A stretch of 62,449 nucleotides of DNA, taken from contig JAUNSH010000010.1 in assembly GCA_030539285.1 (NCBI GenBank), positions 1 to 62,449 of the forward strand, in the 5' to 3' direction. The position numbers were made by a program, and so were the translations under genes. This stretch comes from Eubacteriales bacterium (GTDB lineage: Bacteria > Bacillota > Clostridia > Oscillospirales > Oscillospiraceae). The first letter of the stretch is position 1. Every line of letters starts with the position of its first letter. Below the pieces are notes generated by a model. The model was given only the letters and a program-made list of their open reading frames with translations. It had not been told where the DNA came from and ran no database searches. Positions 43,919 through 51,964 of this stretch are shown here, piece after piece.

Positions 43919-46090
43919 ATGGAAATCAAAATCGCTCTGGCGGGCAATCCCAACTGCGGAAAAACCACGCTGTTCAATATTTTGACCGGCTCCAACCAGT
44001 ACGTGGGCAACTGGCCCGGCGTCACGGTGGAGAAGAAGGAGGGCACCCTGAAGGGCCACCCGGATGTGGTGATCCAGGACCTGCCCGGCATCTACTCCCT
44101 GTCGCCCTACTCCCCGGAGGAGCTGGTGACCCGGACCTATCTGGTGGAGGACCACCCCGACGCCATTTTGAACATTGTAGATGGCACCAACATTGAGCGG
44201 AATCTCTACCTGAGCACCCAGCTCATGGACCTGGGCCATCCGGTGGTGCTGGCGGTGAATATGATCGATCTGGTGCGCCGCAACGGTGACATCATCGACT
44301 TACAGCGGCTGGGCAAGGCTCTGGGCTGCCCCTGCATCGAGATCAGCGCCCTGAAAGGAGAGGGGTGTCTGGAAGCGGCGGAAAAGGCGGTGGAGCTGGC
44401 GAAAAACCACACCCACGGCGACCGGCCCCATGTGTTCGGCGGCAGCGTGGAGCACGCACTGGCCCACATCGAGGAATCCATAGAGGGCCGTGTGAAGCCC
44501 AACTACCTGCGCTGGTACGCCATCAAGCTCTTCGAGCGGGACGAGATGGTGCGTAAGGAACTGTCTCTGCCGGAGGACGTGATGGCCCATCTGGAAAAGC
44601 ACATCACCGACTGCGAGCGGGAGCTGGAGGACGACGCGGAATCCATCATCGCCGACCAGCGCTATACCTACATCGAGTCCGTCATCCGTAAGGCCGTGCA
44701 GAAGAAGGCTCCCAAGCACGCCCTGTCCCTGTCCGACAAAATCGACCGCATTGTGACCGACCGTGTGCTGGCTCTGCCCATTTTCGCACTGGTCATGTTT
44801 ACCATGTACGCCATTGCCATGGGCAGCTTCCCCTTCTCTATCGGCACCATCGGCACGGATTGGGCCAATGACGTGCTGTTCGGGGAATGGATTCCCAATC
44901 TGCTGGATTCCGTTCTGACTGCTCTGGGCGTCAGCGGCTGGCTTTACGGACTGGTGATGGACGGCATTTTGGCAGGCGTGGGCGCGGTGCTGGGCTTTGT
45001 GCCCCAGATTTTGGTGCTTTCCCTGCTCCTGTCCATTTTGGAGGACGTGGGCTATATGTCCCGGGTGGCCTTCATTATGGACCGGCTCCTGCGCAAATTT
45101 GGCCTGTCCGGCAAATCCATCATCCCCATGCTGGTAGCCACGGGCTGCGGCGTGCCGGGCATTCTGGCCTCCCGCACCATCGAGCAGGAAAATGACCGGA
45201 AGATCACCGTCATGACCACGGGCTTCATCCCCTGCGGCGCGAAAATGCCCATCATCGGCCTGTTCGCCGGGGCGGTCTTCGGCAACTCCCCGCTGGTGGC
45301 GGTGTCCGCCTTCTTTATTGGCATTGCCGCTGTGACCATTTCCGGTGTCATTCTGAAAAAATTCAAGACCTTCGCGGGCAAGCCCGCCCCCTTCGTCATG
45401 GAGCTGCCCGCCTACCATCTGCCCTCCGCCCGGAACGTCCTGCGCTCCACCTGGGACCGGGGAATGGACTTCGTAAAGCGGGCTACCACCATCGTCCTGC
45501 TCAGCTCCATCGTGCTGTGGTTCCTCAAAGGCTACGGTTTTGTGGACGGCAGCTTCGGGGCGGTGGAGGACAGTAACCTCTCCCTGCTTGCTGACATCGG
45601 CAGATTGTTTGCCTGGATCTTCTATCCTCTGGGCTGGTCGGGAGACATGGCCTGGAAGGCTACCGTCGCCACGGCCACGGGTCTTATCGCCAAGGAGCAG
45701 GTGGTCATGACCTTCGGCACATTGTACCACTTTGCCGGGGACCTGAGCGAGAGCGGCAGAGAGATCTGGCAGCTCATCGCGGCGGACTTTGGCCCCGTCC
45801 GGGCTTACAGCTTCATGATCTTTAATCTGCTGTGCGCCCCCTGCTTTGCCGCCATCGGCGCCATCCGCCGGGAGATGGGAAACCGCAAATGGACCCTGAT
45901 CACCGTTGGCTATATGTGCGGCTTTGCCTATGTGATCTCCCTGATCGTCTACCAGATCGTGGGACTGCTGACGGGAGAAGCCAGCTTCGGTATCCTGACC
46001 ATTGGGGCGCTGGCGGCGCTGGCGGGCCTCATCTACCTCGTCGCTCGAAAGAACAAATACGCGGATACCAATGTCCGCATTGGTGTATAA
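43919..46090 (+). CDS. feoB: ferrous iron transporter FeoB
   Basis: 723 aa. The N-terminal GTPase domain has G1 GNPNCGKTT (9-17), G3 DLPG and G4 NMID; it is followed by a helical linker (about 165-270) and a membrane domain with two Gate repeats (CGVPGILASRT, GAKMPIIGLFAGA). It imports Fe(II). A Cys-rich helper gene follows 10 bases later. Regulation by the palindromes upstream of feoA and feoB is likely. Confidence 0.97.
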   Translation: MEIKIALAGNPNCGKTTLFNILTGSNQYVGNWPGVTVEKKEGTLKGHPDVVIQDLPGIYSLSPYSPEELVTRTYLVEDHPDAILNIVDGTNIERNLYLSTQLMDLGHPVVLAVNMIDLVRRNGDIIDLQRLGKALGCPCIEISALKGEGCLEAAEKAVELAKNHTHGDRPHVFGGSVEHALAHIEESIEGRVKPNYLRWYAIKLFERDEMVRKELSLPEDVMAHLEKHITDCERELEDDAESIIADQRYTYIESVIRKAVQKKAPKHALSLSDKIDRIVTDRVLALPIFALVMFTMYAIAMGSFPFSIGTIGTDWANDVLFGEWIPNLLDSVLTALGVSGWLYGLVMDGILAGVGAVLGFVPQILVLSLLLSILEDVGYMSRVAFIMDRLLRKFGLSGKSIIPMLVATGCGVPGILASRTIEQENDRKITVMTTGFIPCGAKMPIIGLFAGAVFGNSPLVAVSAFFIGIAAVTISGVILKKFKTFAGKPAPFVMELPAYHLPSARNVLRSTWDRGMDFVKRATTIVLLSSIVLWFLKGYGFVDGSFGAVEDSNLSLLADIGRLFAWIFYPLGWSGDMAWKATVATATGLIAKEQVVMTFGTLYHFAGDLSESGREIWQLIAADFGPVRAYSFMIFNLLCAPCFAAIGAIRREMGNRKWTLITVGYMCGFAYVISLIVYQIVGLLTGEASFGILTIGALAALAGLIYLVARKNKYADTNVRIGV

Positions 46091-46099
46091 GGAGACAAT

Positions 46100-46237
46100 A
46101 TGGGAGATATCATCGTATTGGCAGTCCTGGCGGCTGTGGTCATTTTGGCTGTCGCCAAGCTGCGAAAGGATAAACAAAAAGGCGGCTGCTGCGGCAATTG
46201 CAGCGGCTGCTCCGGGTGCTGCGGCTCAAAGCCGTAA
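46100..46237 (+). CDS. FeoB-associated Cys-rich membrane protein
   Basis: 45 aa: one membrane helix (IIVLAVLAAVVILAVAK), a lysine-rich turn and a tail with seven cysteines (GGCCGNCSGCSGCCG). This is the standard small partner encoded after feoB in Firmicutes. The cysteines could bind Fe(II) or handle it near the FeoB pore. AAGGAGAC precedes ATG. Confidence 0.93.
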   Translation: MGDIIVLAVLAAVVILAVAKLRKDKQKGGCCGNCSGCSGCCGSKP

Positions 46238-46251
46238 AACCAAGAAAGAAG

Positions 46252-46300
46252 AGCTGTCATCGTGAACAAGCCTGTGCTGGTTCGTGATGACAGCTTTTTT
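46252..46300. terminator. bidirectional terminator after the feo operon
   Basis: AGCTGTCATC and GATGACAGCT flank a 27-nt loop, followed by TTTTTT on the plus strand and CTTCTTTC on the minus. Confidence 0.85.
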
Positions 46301-46366
46301 GGATGCTGGCAGACCAGGCTGACCGCCCGCGTGATGTACAGGGGGCCATTTGCCCCCGTGGCTTGC

Positions 46367-46549
46367 TCAGCCCAGATCGTCCAGCTTGCTGGAAATGGTG
46401 TCCGACATCTTCCAGGCCACGTCCTCCATCTTGTTGGCAGCCTTCGCCGCGAGACGGCGGGTGGGATTGGTCCTGGGCATCATCAGTACCGCCACGGCGC
46501 CTGCCGCCGCGCCGATCCCGGCGGTTATCGCCCATCCTTTTACGGTCAT
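46367..46549 (-). CDS. small YtxH-like protein (60 aa)
   Basis: Start ATG 46549 behind GGAGGG. One short glycine/alanine-rich hydrophobic stretch (AITAGIGAAAGAVAVLMM) is followed by a charged amphipathic helix (RRLAAKAANKMEDVAWKMSDTISSKL), the layout of YtxH/general-stress envelope proteins. Function unknown. Monocistronic, convergent with the feo operon. Confidence 0.75.
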   Translation of the reverse strand: MTVKGWAITAGIGAAAGAVAVLMMPRTNPTRRLAAKAANKMEDVAWKMSDTISSKLDDLG

Positions 46550-46668
46550 AGTGATCCCTCCTTCCGGGTTTAGTATGCCCAGAAAAGCAATATTTCTCTT
46601 CCGGGTGTATTTTTCCTTTCCATCCAGAATTTTTTGTGATACAATAGAAAAAAGTCCCGGGAGGCGGT

Positions 46669-47550
46669 ATGATGTCCATTGACACATTGCAGGAAAAAAT
46701 CCGTAAGACCAAGTGCCCTGTCATGCTGGAACTGGCGGCTTCAGTTTCCGAGCTGCCCCCGCATATTCTGTCGGAAACGCCGTCGCCGGCGGAGGGGTAC
46801 GCCCGTGTCTGCCGGGAGCTGCTGGATACTCTGAAAGGAAGCGTTCCGGCTGTCCGGGTCAGCTTCTCCAGCTTCGCCCTGCTTGGCCCGGAGGGAGTGG
46901 CACAGCTCAGCGCCATTCTCAGGTACGCGAAAAAGCTGGGGTATTACGTCACTCTGGACGCGCCGGAGATCCTGGGCGTCCGCGCCGCCGAACGAACGGC
47001 CGCGGCGATTTTCGCGGATGACTCCGCCTTTCCCTGTGACAGCCTGATCCTTTTGAGTTATCTGGGGACTGACTGCGTGAGACCCTTCCTGAATGCGTGC
47101 AAGTCCGCCAATAAGGACATTTTCACAGCGATCCGCACCGCCAACCGCTCGGCGCCGGAATTGCAGGACCTGCTGGCAGGTGGGCGGCTGGTACACATCG
47201 CCGCCGCGGATCTTGTCAGCCGCTGTGCCGATGGGATGAGCGGGAAATATGGCTACTCTCCTGTGGGCATCATGAGTGCCGCCAATGCCCCGGACAGCCT
47301 GCGTTCTCTGCGGGCGAAATATCCCCGGCTGTTCCTGCTGGTGGATGGCTACAGTGCGGTGGGCGCCAACGCCAAAAACTGTTCTTATGCCTTTGATAAA
47401 TTCGGCCACGGGGCCATCGTCTGCGGCGGCGGTTCCATTCTGCGCTCCTGGCAGCAGGCCCAGTCCGACGGAAGCGACTATCTGAAGCAGGCGGAGGCTT
47501 CTGTGGAGCGGATGAAGCGCAATTTGCTGCGCTATCTTACCATATTGTGA
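46669..47550 (+). CDS. orotidine 5'-phosphate decarboxylase-like protein lacking catalytic residues
   Basis: 293 aa (a second ATG at 46672 is better spaced from GGGAGG). The fold is that of long-type PyrF: VRVSFSSFALLGPEGVAQL, the beta-strand YYVTLDAP, and the phosphate-loop end SPVGIMSAAN...GYSAVGAN. In the active enzyme the strand reads DAKRGDI; here D97-A-P-E-I-L-G has neither the catalytic Lys nor the second Asp. No other pyrimidine genes are nearby. It may be a non-enzymatic paralogue with retained ligand binding. It overlaps nothing and precedes a Nim-like gene by 9 bases. Confidence 0.78.
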   Translation: MMSIDTLQEKIRKTKCPVMLELAASVSELPPHILSETPSPAEGYARVCRELLDTLKGSVPAVRVSFSSFALLGPEGVAQLSAILRYAKKLGYYVTLDAPEILGVRAAERTAAAIFADDSAFPCDSLILLSYLGTDCVRPFLNACKSANKDIFTAIRTANRSAPELQDLLAGGRLVHIAAADLVSRCADGMSGKYGYSPVGIMSAANAPDSLRSLRAKYPRLFLLVDGYSAVGANAKNCSYAFDKFGHGAIVCGGGSILRSWQQAQSDGSDYLKQAEASVERMKRNLLRYLTIL

Positions 47551-47559
47551 GGAAATTTT

Positions 47560-48048
47560 ATGAGAAGAAGTGACCGGGCCGTTACCGACCCAGCGGAAAT
47601 CATCGAGATCATGTCCCGGTGCGAGGTGCTGCACCTGGCCATCGCCGCCCAGCCTGCCCCCTACCTGCTGCCTGTCAACTTTGGCATGGAGCCGGACGGC
47701 AGAAGGCTGTACATCCACGGCGCTATGGAGGGAACAAAATACGGCCTGCTGGCACAAAACGATCAGGTGGGCTTCGAAATGGAGTGCACCAATGGCCTTG
47801 TTCTGGATGAAGCGGGCCACAGCTGCACCATGAACTATGAAAGCGTTATGGGATGGGGCCGGGTCAGCGAAGTGACGGCTCCCGACGAAAAGCTCCACGC
47901 TCTGGACTGCATTATGAAACAGTACCATTCAGAGGACTTTTATTTTGATCCGGCTGTCGCGGAGCGGACACGGATCCTGTGCCTGAACATTCAGGAGCGT
48001 ACCGGGAAACGCCGCGCAAAAATTTTAGGAGGAAACAAACATGCTTAA
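47560..48048 (+). CDS. pyridoxamine 5'-phosphate oxidase-family (Nim-like) flavoprotein
   Basis: 162 aa split-barrel protein. MRRSDRAVTDPAEIIEIMSRCEVLHLAI, PYLLPVNFGMEPDGRRLYIHGA and YESVMGWGRVSEV match the 5-nitroimidazole-reductase-like family that binds FMN. Many clostridial members have unknown substrates, so a resistance role should not be assumed. Its end overlaps the glutaredoxin-like gene by 8 bases. Confidence 0.9.
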   Translation: MRRSDRAVTDPAEIIEIMSRCEVLHLAIAAQPAPYLLPVNFGMEPDGRRLYIHGAMEGTKYGLLAQNDQVGFEMECTNGLVLDEAGHSCTMNYESVMGWGRVSEVTAPDEKLHALDCIMKQYHSEDFYFDPAVAERTRILCLNIQERTGKRRAKILGGNKHA

Positions 48049-48286
48049 GGTATACGGAATGAATATCTGCCCGGATACAGTGGAATGCTGCCAGGCCCTG
48101 ACAAAGGCCGGGGTGGAATATGAGTATCTGGATTTTGCCGAAAAAACCGCCAATTTGAAGGCATTTCTGAAGCTGCGGGACGGCAATCCCCTGTTCGACA
48201 CCGCACGGCAGGAGGGAAACATCGGTATTCCCTGCATCCAGCGGGAAGACGGCAGTCTCACCTTTGAATGGGATGAATTTCTATAA
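48041..48286 (+). CDS. glutaredoxin-like protein
   Basis: 81 aa thioredoxin-fold protein. MLKVYGMNICPDTVECCQAL has the N-terminal Cys of a CPDT active site with an extra CC pair, and GIPCIQREDG holds the cis-Pro. Related proteins are annotated as glutaredoxin-related. It likely handles disulfides or glutathione-like thiols. Coupled to the Nim-like gene; ribosome site AGGAGG. Confidence 0.88.
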   Translation: MLKVYGMNICPDTVECCQALTKAGVEYEYLDFAEKTANLKAFLKLRDGNPLFDTARQEGNIGIPCIQREDGSLTFEWDEFL

Positions 48287-48300
48287 GTAGGAACAGGCAA

Positions 48301-48327
48301 GGCTCCCCTTGAGGGGGAGCCTTTTTT
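48301..48327 (+). terminator. intrinsic terminator
   Basis: GGCTCCCC-TTGA-GGGGGAGCC followed by TTTTTT. It ends the PyrF-like/Nim/glutaredoxin operon. Confidence 0.92.
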
Positions 48328-48629
48328 CACTTGATGGGCATATTCCGGGAACGGTTCTGTGCCGTTGTTTCCGTCGTGTTTTCCGCGGCACCATTGGTTT
48401 CGTCTACCAGCGGGCCGTTGCCATGGTTGATGGTCTCGTCAGTTTCCTGGGTCGTGGACGGCTCGGTGTTTGCGTGGGTGGGCGCGGTGGTCGCAGCCGT
48501 GGTCATCTCCGTAGTGGGCAGCATGGTGGTCGGTGTGGTCATTCCGCCGTTGCGATTGGTGCAGCCGCAGCCGGTCAGCATCGCGGCGGTAAGGACAAAG
48601 CTTGTAAATAAGGATGCCAGTGTTTTCAT
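48327..48629 (-). CDS. small Thr-rich lipoprotein
   Basis: 100 aa. The signal peptide ends in lipobox LTGC (MKTLASLFTSFVLTAAMLTGC). The mature part is an almost unstructured Thr/Glu/Asn-rich linker (TTPTTMLPTTEMTTAATTAPT), without a folded domain. It would be tethered to the outer face of the membrane. Function unknown. GGAGGGAAAG precedes ATG. Confidence 0.75.
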   Translation of the reverse strand: MKTLASLFTSFVLTAAMLTGCGCTNRNGGMTTPTTMLPTTEMTTAATTAPTHANTEPSTTQETDETINHGNGPLVDETNGAAENTTETTAQNRSRNMPIK

Positions 48630-48824
48630 TTCTTTCCCTCCAAAGTTTTGGTTTCATCGATAGTATTTCCAGACCGCCTGCCTTTAGACTGGTAATTCTC
48701 TCCATATCCGAGTGCCTTTTTTTGGCAGCGAATCGATACAAAAATATAAATTTCCCATTGCATTTTCCGTCGCCGCACAGTATAATAAATATTGTCAAAA
48801 ACTAGGATAAAGGAGAATCCTTTT

Positions 48825-49205
48825 ATGAAGAAGCTGGCTGTTAAAAAAGGCGCGGAGTGCATGGCCTGTCTGCAGTGCGTGACCGCCTGCTCTGAGGCAT
48901 TCTACAAGCAGGCTGACGTGACTCTGTCCTGCATCCAGATCGTCGCGAAGGGCACCGGCGCGAAGCCCAATACCTGCATCCAGTGCGGCAAGTGCGCCCG
49001 CACCTGTGAGCACGAGGCCATCACCCAAAATCCCAAGACCGGCGTGTACATGATCAACAAGAAGAAGTGCGTCGGCTGCGGCAAGTGCGTCGAGGCCTGT
49101 CCCATGAAGGTCATGGTCATCAAGGACACCGCTTCCAAGTGCATCGCCTGCGGCATCTGCGCCAAGGCCTGTCCCATGGAAGTGCTGGAAATCGTGGAAA
49201 AGTAA
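48825..49205 (+). CDS. 4Fe-4S ferredoxin-type protein
   Basis: 126 aa with CMACLQCVTACSEAF, CIQCGKCARTC, CVGCGKCVEACP and CIACGICAKACP, i.e. up to four cysteine clusters, of which the last two are a classic 2[4Fe-4S] pair and the first has a modified fourth ligand. It carries electrons in the cytoplasm; the partner is unknown. Start ATG 48825 behind AAAGGAG; TATAAT-like TATAATAAA lies about 45 bases upstream. Confidence 0.9.
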   Translation: MKKLAVKKGAECMACLQCVTACSEAFYKQADVTLSCIQIVAKGTGAKPNTCIQCGKCARTCEHEAITQNPKTGVYMINKKKCVGCGKCVEACPMKVMVIKDTASKCIACGICAKACPMEVLEIVEK

Positions 49206-49218
49206 GCTTCTCCCCTTC

Positions 49219-49245
49219 AACGGGCAGCGACTGCTGCCCGTTTTT
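49219..49245 (+). terminator. intrinsic terminator of the ferredoxin gene
   Basis: AACGGGCAGC-GACT-GCTGCCCGTT followed by TTTCC. Confidence 0.88.
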
Positions 49246-49275
49246 CCTGCCCATATTTTTTAGGAGGGGATCATC

Positions 49276-50358
49276 ATGAATCCCGAAAAAAATCGGAAGA
49301 AAATATTGTGGATCGTCGTCGGAATTTTGCTGGCGCTGGTGCTGGCCGGAGCCGTCGCTGCCGGTATCTACTGGAATTATATGGTGAGCCTGCTGGGCAA
49401 CGCGTCGGAGCACACTGTGCCAACCCTGTCTCAGGAAGAGCTGGATGCCATTCTGGGAACGGAGGAAACCGTGCCGTCCACCACTGTCCCGGAGGACACC
49501 TGGCCCCAGGTCGTCTCTGACCAGAATATCACCAACATTATGCTGGTGGGCCAGAACTATCGGGAGGACGAGCAGAACAAGCTGTCGGACACCATGCTCC
49601 TGTGCTCCATCAACCGGGAGACACATACGCTCACCATGGTCTCCTTCCTGCGGGATTTGTACGTACCCCTGCCCGCCTATGCCGGACACAGCGGCGGCAG
49701 AAACCGGATCAACGTCTGCTACGCTTTGGGCAGCACCTGGAAACGCTCCTCGGAGGGCGGCATGGAGATGCTGGCAAAGTGCATCGAGCAGAACTTCGGC
49801 GTCCATGTTGACCATACCATTGAGGTCAGCTTCGACACCTTCGCCGCCATCATCAACGCCATGGACGGGGTCGATGTGGTGCTCACCCAGGAAGAGGCGG
49901 AATACCTGACCGATCATGTGGGCTATGTCGGTTCCTTCCAGGAAGGTGAGAATGCGCTGATGGGCTATGATGCCCTGGCCTATGCCAGGATTCGGAAAAT
50001 CGATGGTGACCGGCAGCGGGTGATCCGTCAGCGCACCGTTGTGGCCTCTCTGATCGACAAATGTCGGAACATGGGCCTGCTGGAGCTGCATGACCTGGCA
50101 ACCCAGATCCTGCCCCTGATCATTACCGACATGACCAGTGACGAGATCACGGACTACCTGTGGGAGCTGATCCCTATGGTGCGGGATATCAAGCTGGAAT
50201 CTCTGACCATCCCGGTGGACAACGAAACCCTGCCCAACAGCGTGTGGAGCAAGACCATTGACCTGTACGGCTATCCTTCCAGTGTTCTGGAGTGCAACCT
50301 GACGCTGAACGCGCAGTATCTGCAAAACGCGCTGGGCATGGAGCCGGCGGAGAAATGA
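49276..50358 (+). CDS. LytR-CpsA-Psr (LCP) family cell-wall ligase
   Basis: 360 aa. A short basic N-terminus, one membrane helix (about 9-30) and an extracellular LCP domain from about residue 85: NIMLVGQN, LSDTMLLCSINRETHTLTMVSFLRDLYVPL, RINVCYALG, GVDVVL, GYDALAYARIRKIDGDRQR. These carry the conserved Asp/Arg set that holds polyprenyl-phosphate. The enzymes attach anionic polymers or polysaccharides to peptidoglycan. AGGAGGGG precedes ATG. Monocistronic. Confidence 0.93.
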   Translation: MNPEKNRKKILWIVVGILLALVLAGAVAAGIYWNYMVSLLGNASEHTVPTLSQEELDAILGTEETVPSTTVPEDTWPQVVSDQNITNIMLVGQNYREDEQNKLSDTMLLCSINRETHTLTMVSFLRDLYVPLPAYAGHSGGRNRINVCYALGSTWKRSSEGGMEMLAKCIEQNFGVHVDHTIEVSFDTFAAIINAMDGVDVVLTQEEAEYLTDHVGYVGSFQEGENALMGYDALAYARIRKIDGDRQRVIRQRTVVASLIDKCRNMGLLELHDLATQILPLIITDMTSDEITDYLWELIPMVRDIKLESLTIPVDNETLPNSVWSKTIDLYGYPSSVLECNLTLNAQYLQNALGMEPAEK

Positions 50359-50694
50359 CACGGCAGGAGAGAAAAATGGAAATGCGTTTGACTTTTTTCG
50401 GTCAAATTGATCCTGAATCTCTTGCTCAGTATTCCATCAAAGGAAAATACACAGAAAAAATCCCGGAAAACGATGTTTTCCGGGATTCAGATTGTCGAAA
50501 AAAGCCCAGCCCAATGCTGGACTTTTTCGAACCCCCAAATCTGTTATACCAAATTTTTGTGCGAAAAGCCCTGCGGTTGGTGTTTTTTCTGGCTTTTGGT
50601 ATAACGGATTTTTGGTATAACCCAGGACGGCATCTACCGCCGCTCTCTCCAGGGCAGGGAACAGGCTGTCAGCTGGAAGCTGTAATAGAGTATC
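50359..50694. repeat. stem-loop-rich intergenic region
   Basis: AATCCCGGAAAAC-GATG-TTTTCCGGGATT (50459-50487), TCGAAAAAAGCCCAGC/GCTGGACTTTTTCGA (50495-50530) and a long imperfect stem with GTTATACCAAA/TTTGGTATAAC (50542-50615). The first may end the LCP transcript. There is no gene here. Confidence 0.7.
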
Positions 50695-50730
50695 ACTGGC
50701 AGCGGGAGCGATCCCGCTACCAGTTTTTTC
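50695..50730 (+). terminator. intrinsic terminator before the siderophore operon
   Basis: ACTGGCAGCGGGA-GCGA-TCCCGCTACCAGT followed by TTTTTCC. Confidence 0.85.
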
Positions 50731-50754
50731 CTTGTATTTCGTCGAATAAAAGGC

Positions 50755-50806
50755 TTGACATGGAAACAAAATCGTGATATTATACCGGCAGTTAGCAAAC
50801 ACTAAC
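50755..50806 (+). promoter_or_regulatory. promoter and iron-box-like operator of the siderophore transporter operon
   Basis: TTGACA (50755-50760), 17-bp spacer, TATTAT (50778-50783), then the palindrome GTTAGCAAACACTAAC at 50791-50806 over the expected transcription start. Confidence 0.82.
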
Positions 50807-50906
50807 CGATTGCATACTACTTCGAATGCGCATTGCATTAGCATCTAAGGCCGATTCGACGCGATCGACCCATTGTGCTTTTCAATGCGCTGTTTTTATG
50901 TCAAAG

Positions 50907-50922
50907 GTTAGCTAATGCTAAC
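50907..50922 (+). promoter_or_regulatory. second iron-box-like operator
   Basis: GTTAGCTAATGCTAAC is a perfect palindrome 11 bases before the yclN-like ribosome site. Confidence 0.72.
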
Positions 50923-50947
50923 TATAGCAATGTAGGAGGTGTCCAGA

Positions 50948-51964
50948 CTGAAAAAATACATATCGACCATCGCTTTGTCTGGGATTTTACTGGTGCTGTC
51001 AGCCTGCTCGCTGTTTGTTGGCGTGTTGGACATTAACCTGACCAGCCTGCTGCGGGGAGACGGATTCCAGTGGGAGATTTTTCTCATTTCCAGACTGCCG
51101 AGACTTTTGGCGATCCTGTGTACCGGCGTGGGAATGAGCGTGGCGGGGTTGATCATGCAGCAGCTTTGCATGAACAAATTTGTTTCGCCAACCACCGGCG
51201 CGACCATTTCCTCGGCGCAGCTGGGGATCCTGCTGGCGCTGGTATTCATGCCCGCGTCCACCATTTGGAGCCGTGCCATTTTTTCCGCGGTATGCGCCAT
51301 TGTGGGAACCTGGATCTTTGTGTGGTTCATTCAGCGGATCCCCTTCAAAGACCCCGTCATGGTTCCGTTGGTAGGAATCATGTTCGGAAATGTCATCGGC
51401 GGTATCACCAATTACATTGCCTACAAATACGACATGACACAGGCGATCTCCAGCTGGCTGACCGGCAGCTTTTCGACCATCATTCGGGGAAGATACGAAA
51501 TTGTCTGGCTGACACTGCCGCTGGTCATCCTGGCGTTTGTTTTTGCCAATCATTTCAACATCGTAGGCATGGGTAAGGATTTCTCCAAAAACCTGGGGGT
51601 CAATTACGATCTGGTTCTGTTTCTGGGACTGACCATCGCGGCTATGATTACAGCCAGCGTGGTGGTCGTGGTGGGCAGCATCTCTTACATCGGCCTGATC
51701 GTACCGAACCTTGTCGCCATGTTCAAGGGAGACAAGATAAGAGGAACGCTGATCGATACGGCGCTGTTCGGCGCGGTGTTTGTGCTGGCCTGTGATATCA
51801 TCGGGCGGGTGGTCATTGCCCCTTATGAATTGCCAATCGAGCTGATCGTGGGTATTCTGGGCAGCTTGATTTTTGTCATTATGCTGATTTACCGGCTGAA
51901 CCATGGACGCAAGGCGGTTCGGTTCTGCCTTCCCACAAGGAAGCGGGAAGGAGGCGCTGTATGA
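50948..51964 (+). CDS. iron-siderophore ABC transporter permease (YclN-like)
   Basis: About 338 aa, FecCD family with 8-10 membrane helices; SRLPRLLAILCTGVGMSVAGLIMQQL and GSISYIGLIVPNLVAMF are the family patterns. The likely start is CTG 50948 (CTGAAAAAATAC) because it is 8 bases from AGGAGG; GTG 50939 abuts the ribosome site and is unlikely. First gene of a permease-permease-ATPase-binding protein operon with the order of the B. subtilis ycl petrobactin system. Its stop overlaps the next start (ATGA). Confidence 0.9.
   Translation: MKKYISTIALSGILLVLSACSLFVGVLDINLTSLLRGDGFQWEIFLISRLPRLLAILCTGVGMSVAGLIMQQLCMNKFVSPTTGATISSAQLGILLALVFMPASTIWSRAIFSAVCAIVGTWIFVWFIQRIPFKDPVMVPLVGIMFGNVIGGITNYIAYKYDMTQAISSWLTGSFSTIIRGRYEIVWLTLPLVILAFVFANHFNIVGMGKDFSKNLGVNYDLVLFLGLTIAAMITASVVVVVGSISYIGLIVPNLVAMFKGDKIRGTLIDTALFGAVFVLACDIIGRVVIAPYELPIELIVGILGSLIFVIMLIYRLNHGRKAVRFCLPTRKREGGAV

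Noticed and set aside
44300-46177. 625-codon minus-strand frame opposite feoB
   Set aside because: An antisense shadow of a highly conserved gene; composition is atypical and there is no start signal.
50939-50941. GTG as start of the YclN-like permease
   Set aside because: It directly abuts AGGAGG, leaving no spacer; CTG at 50948 gives normal spacing.
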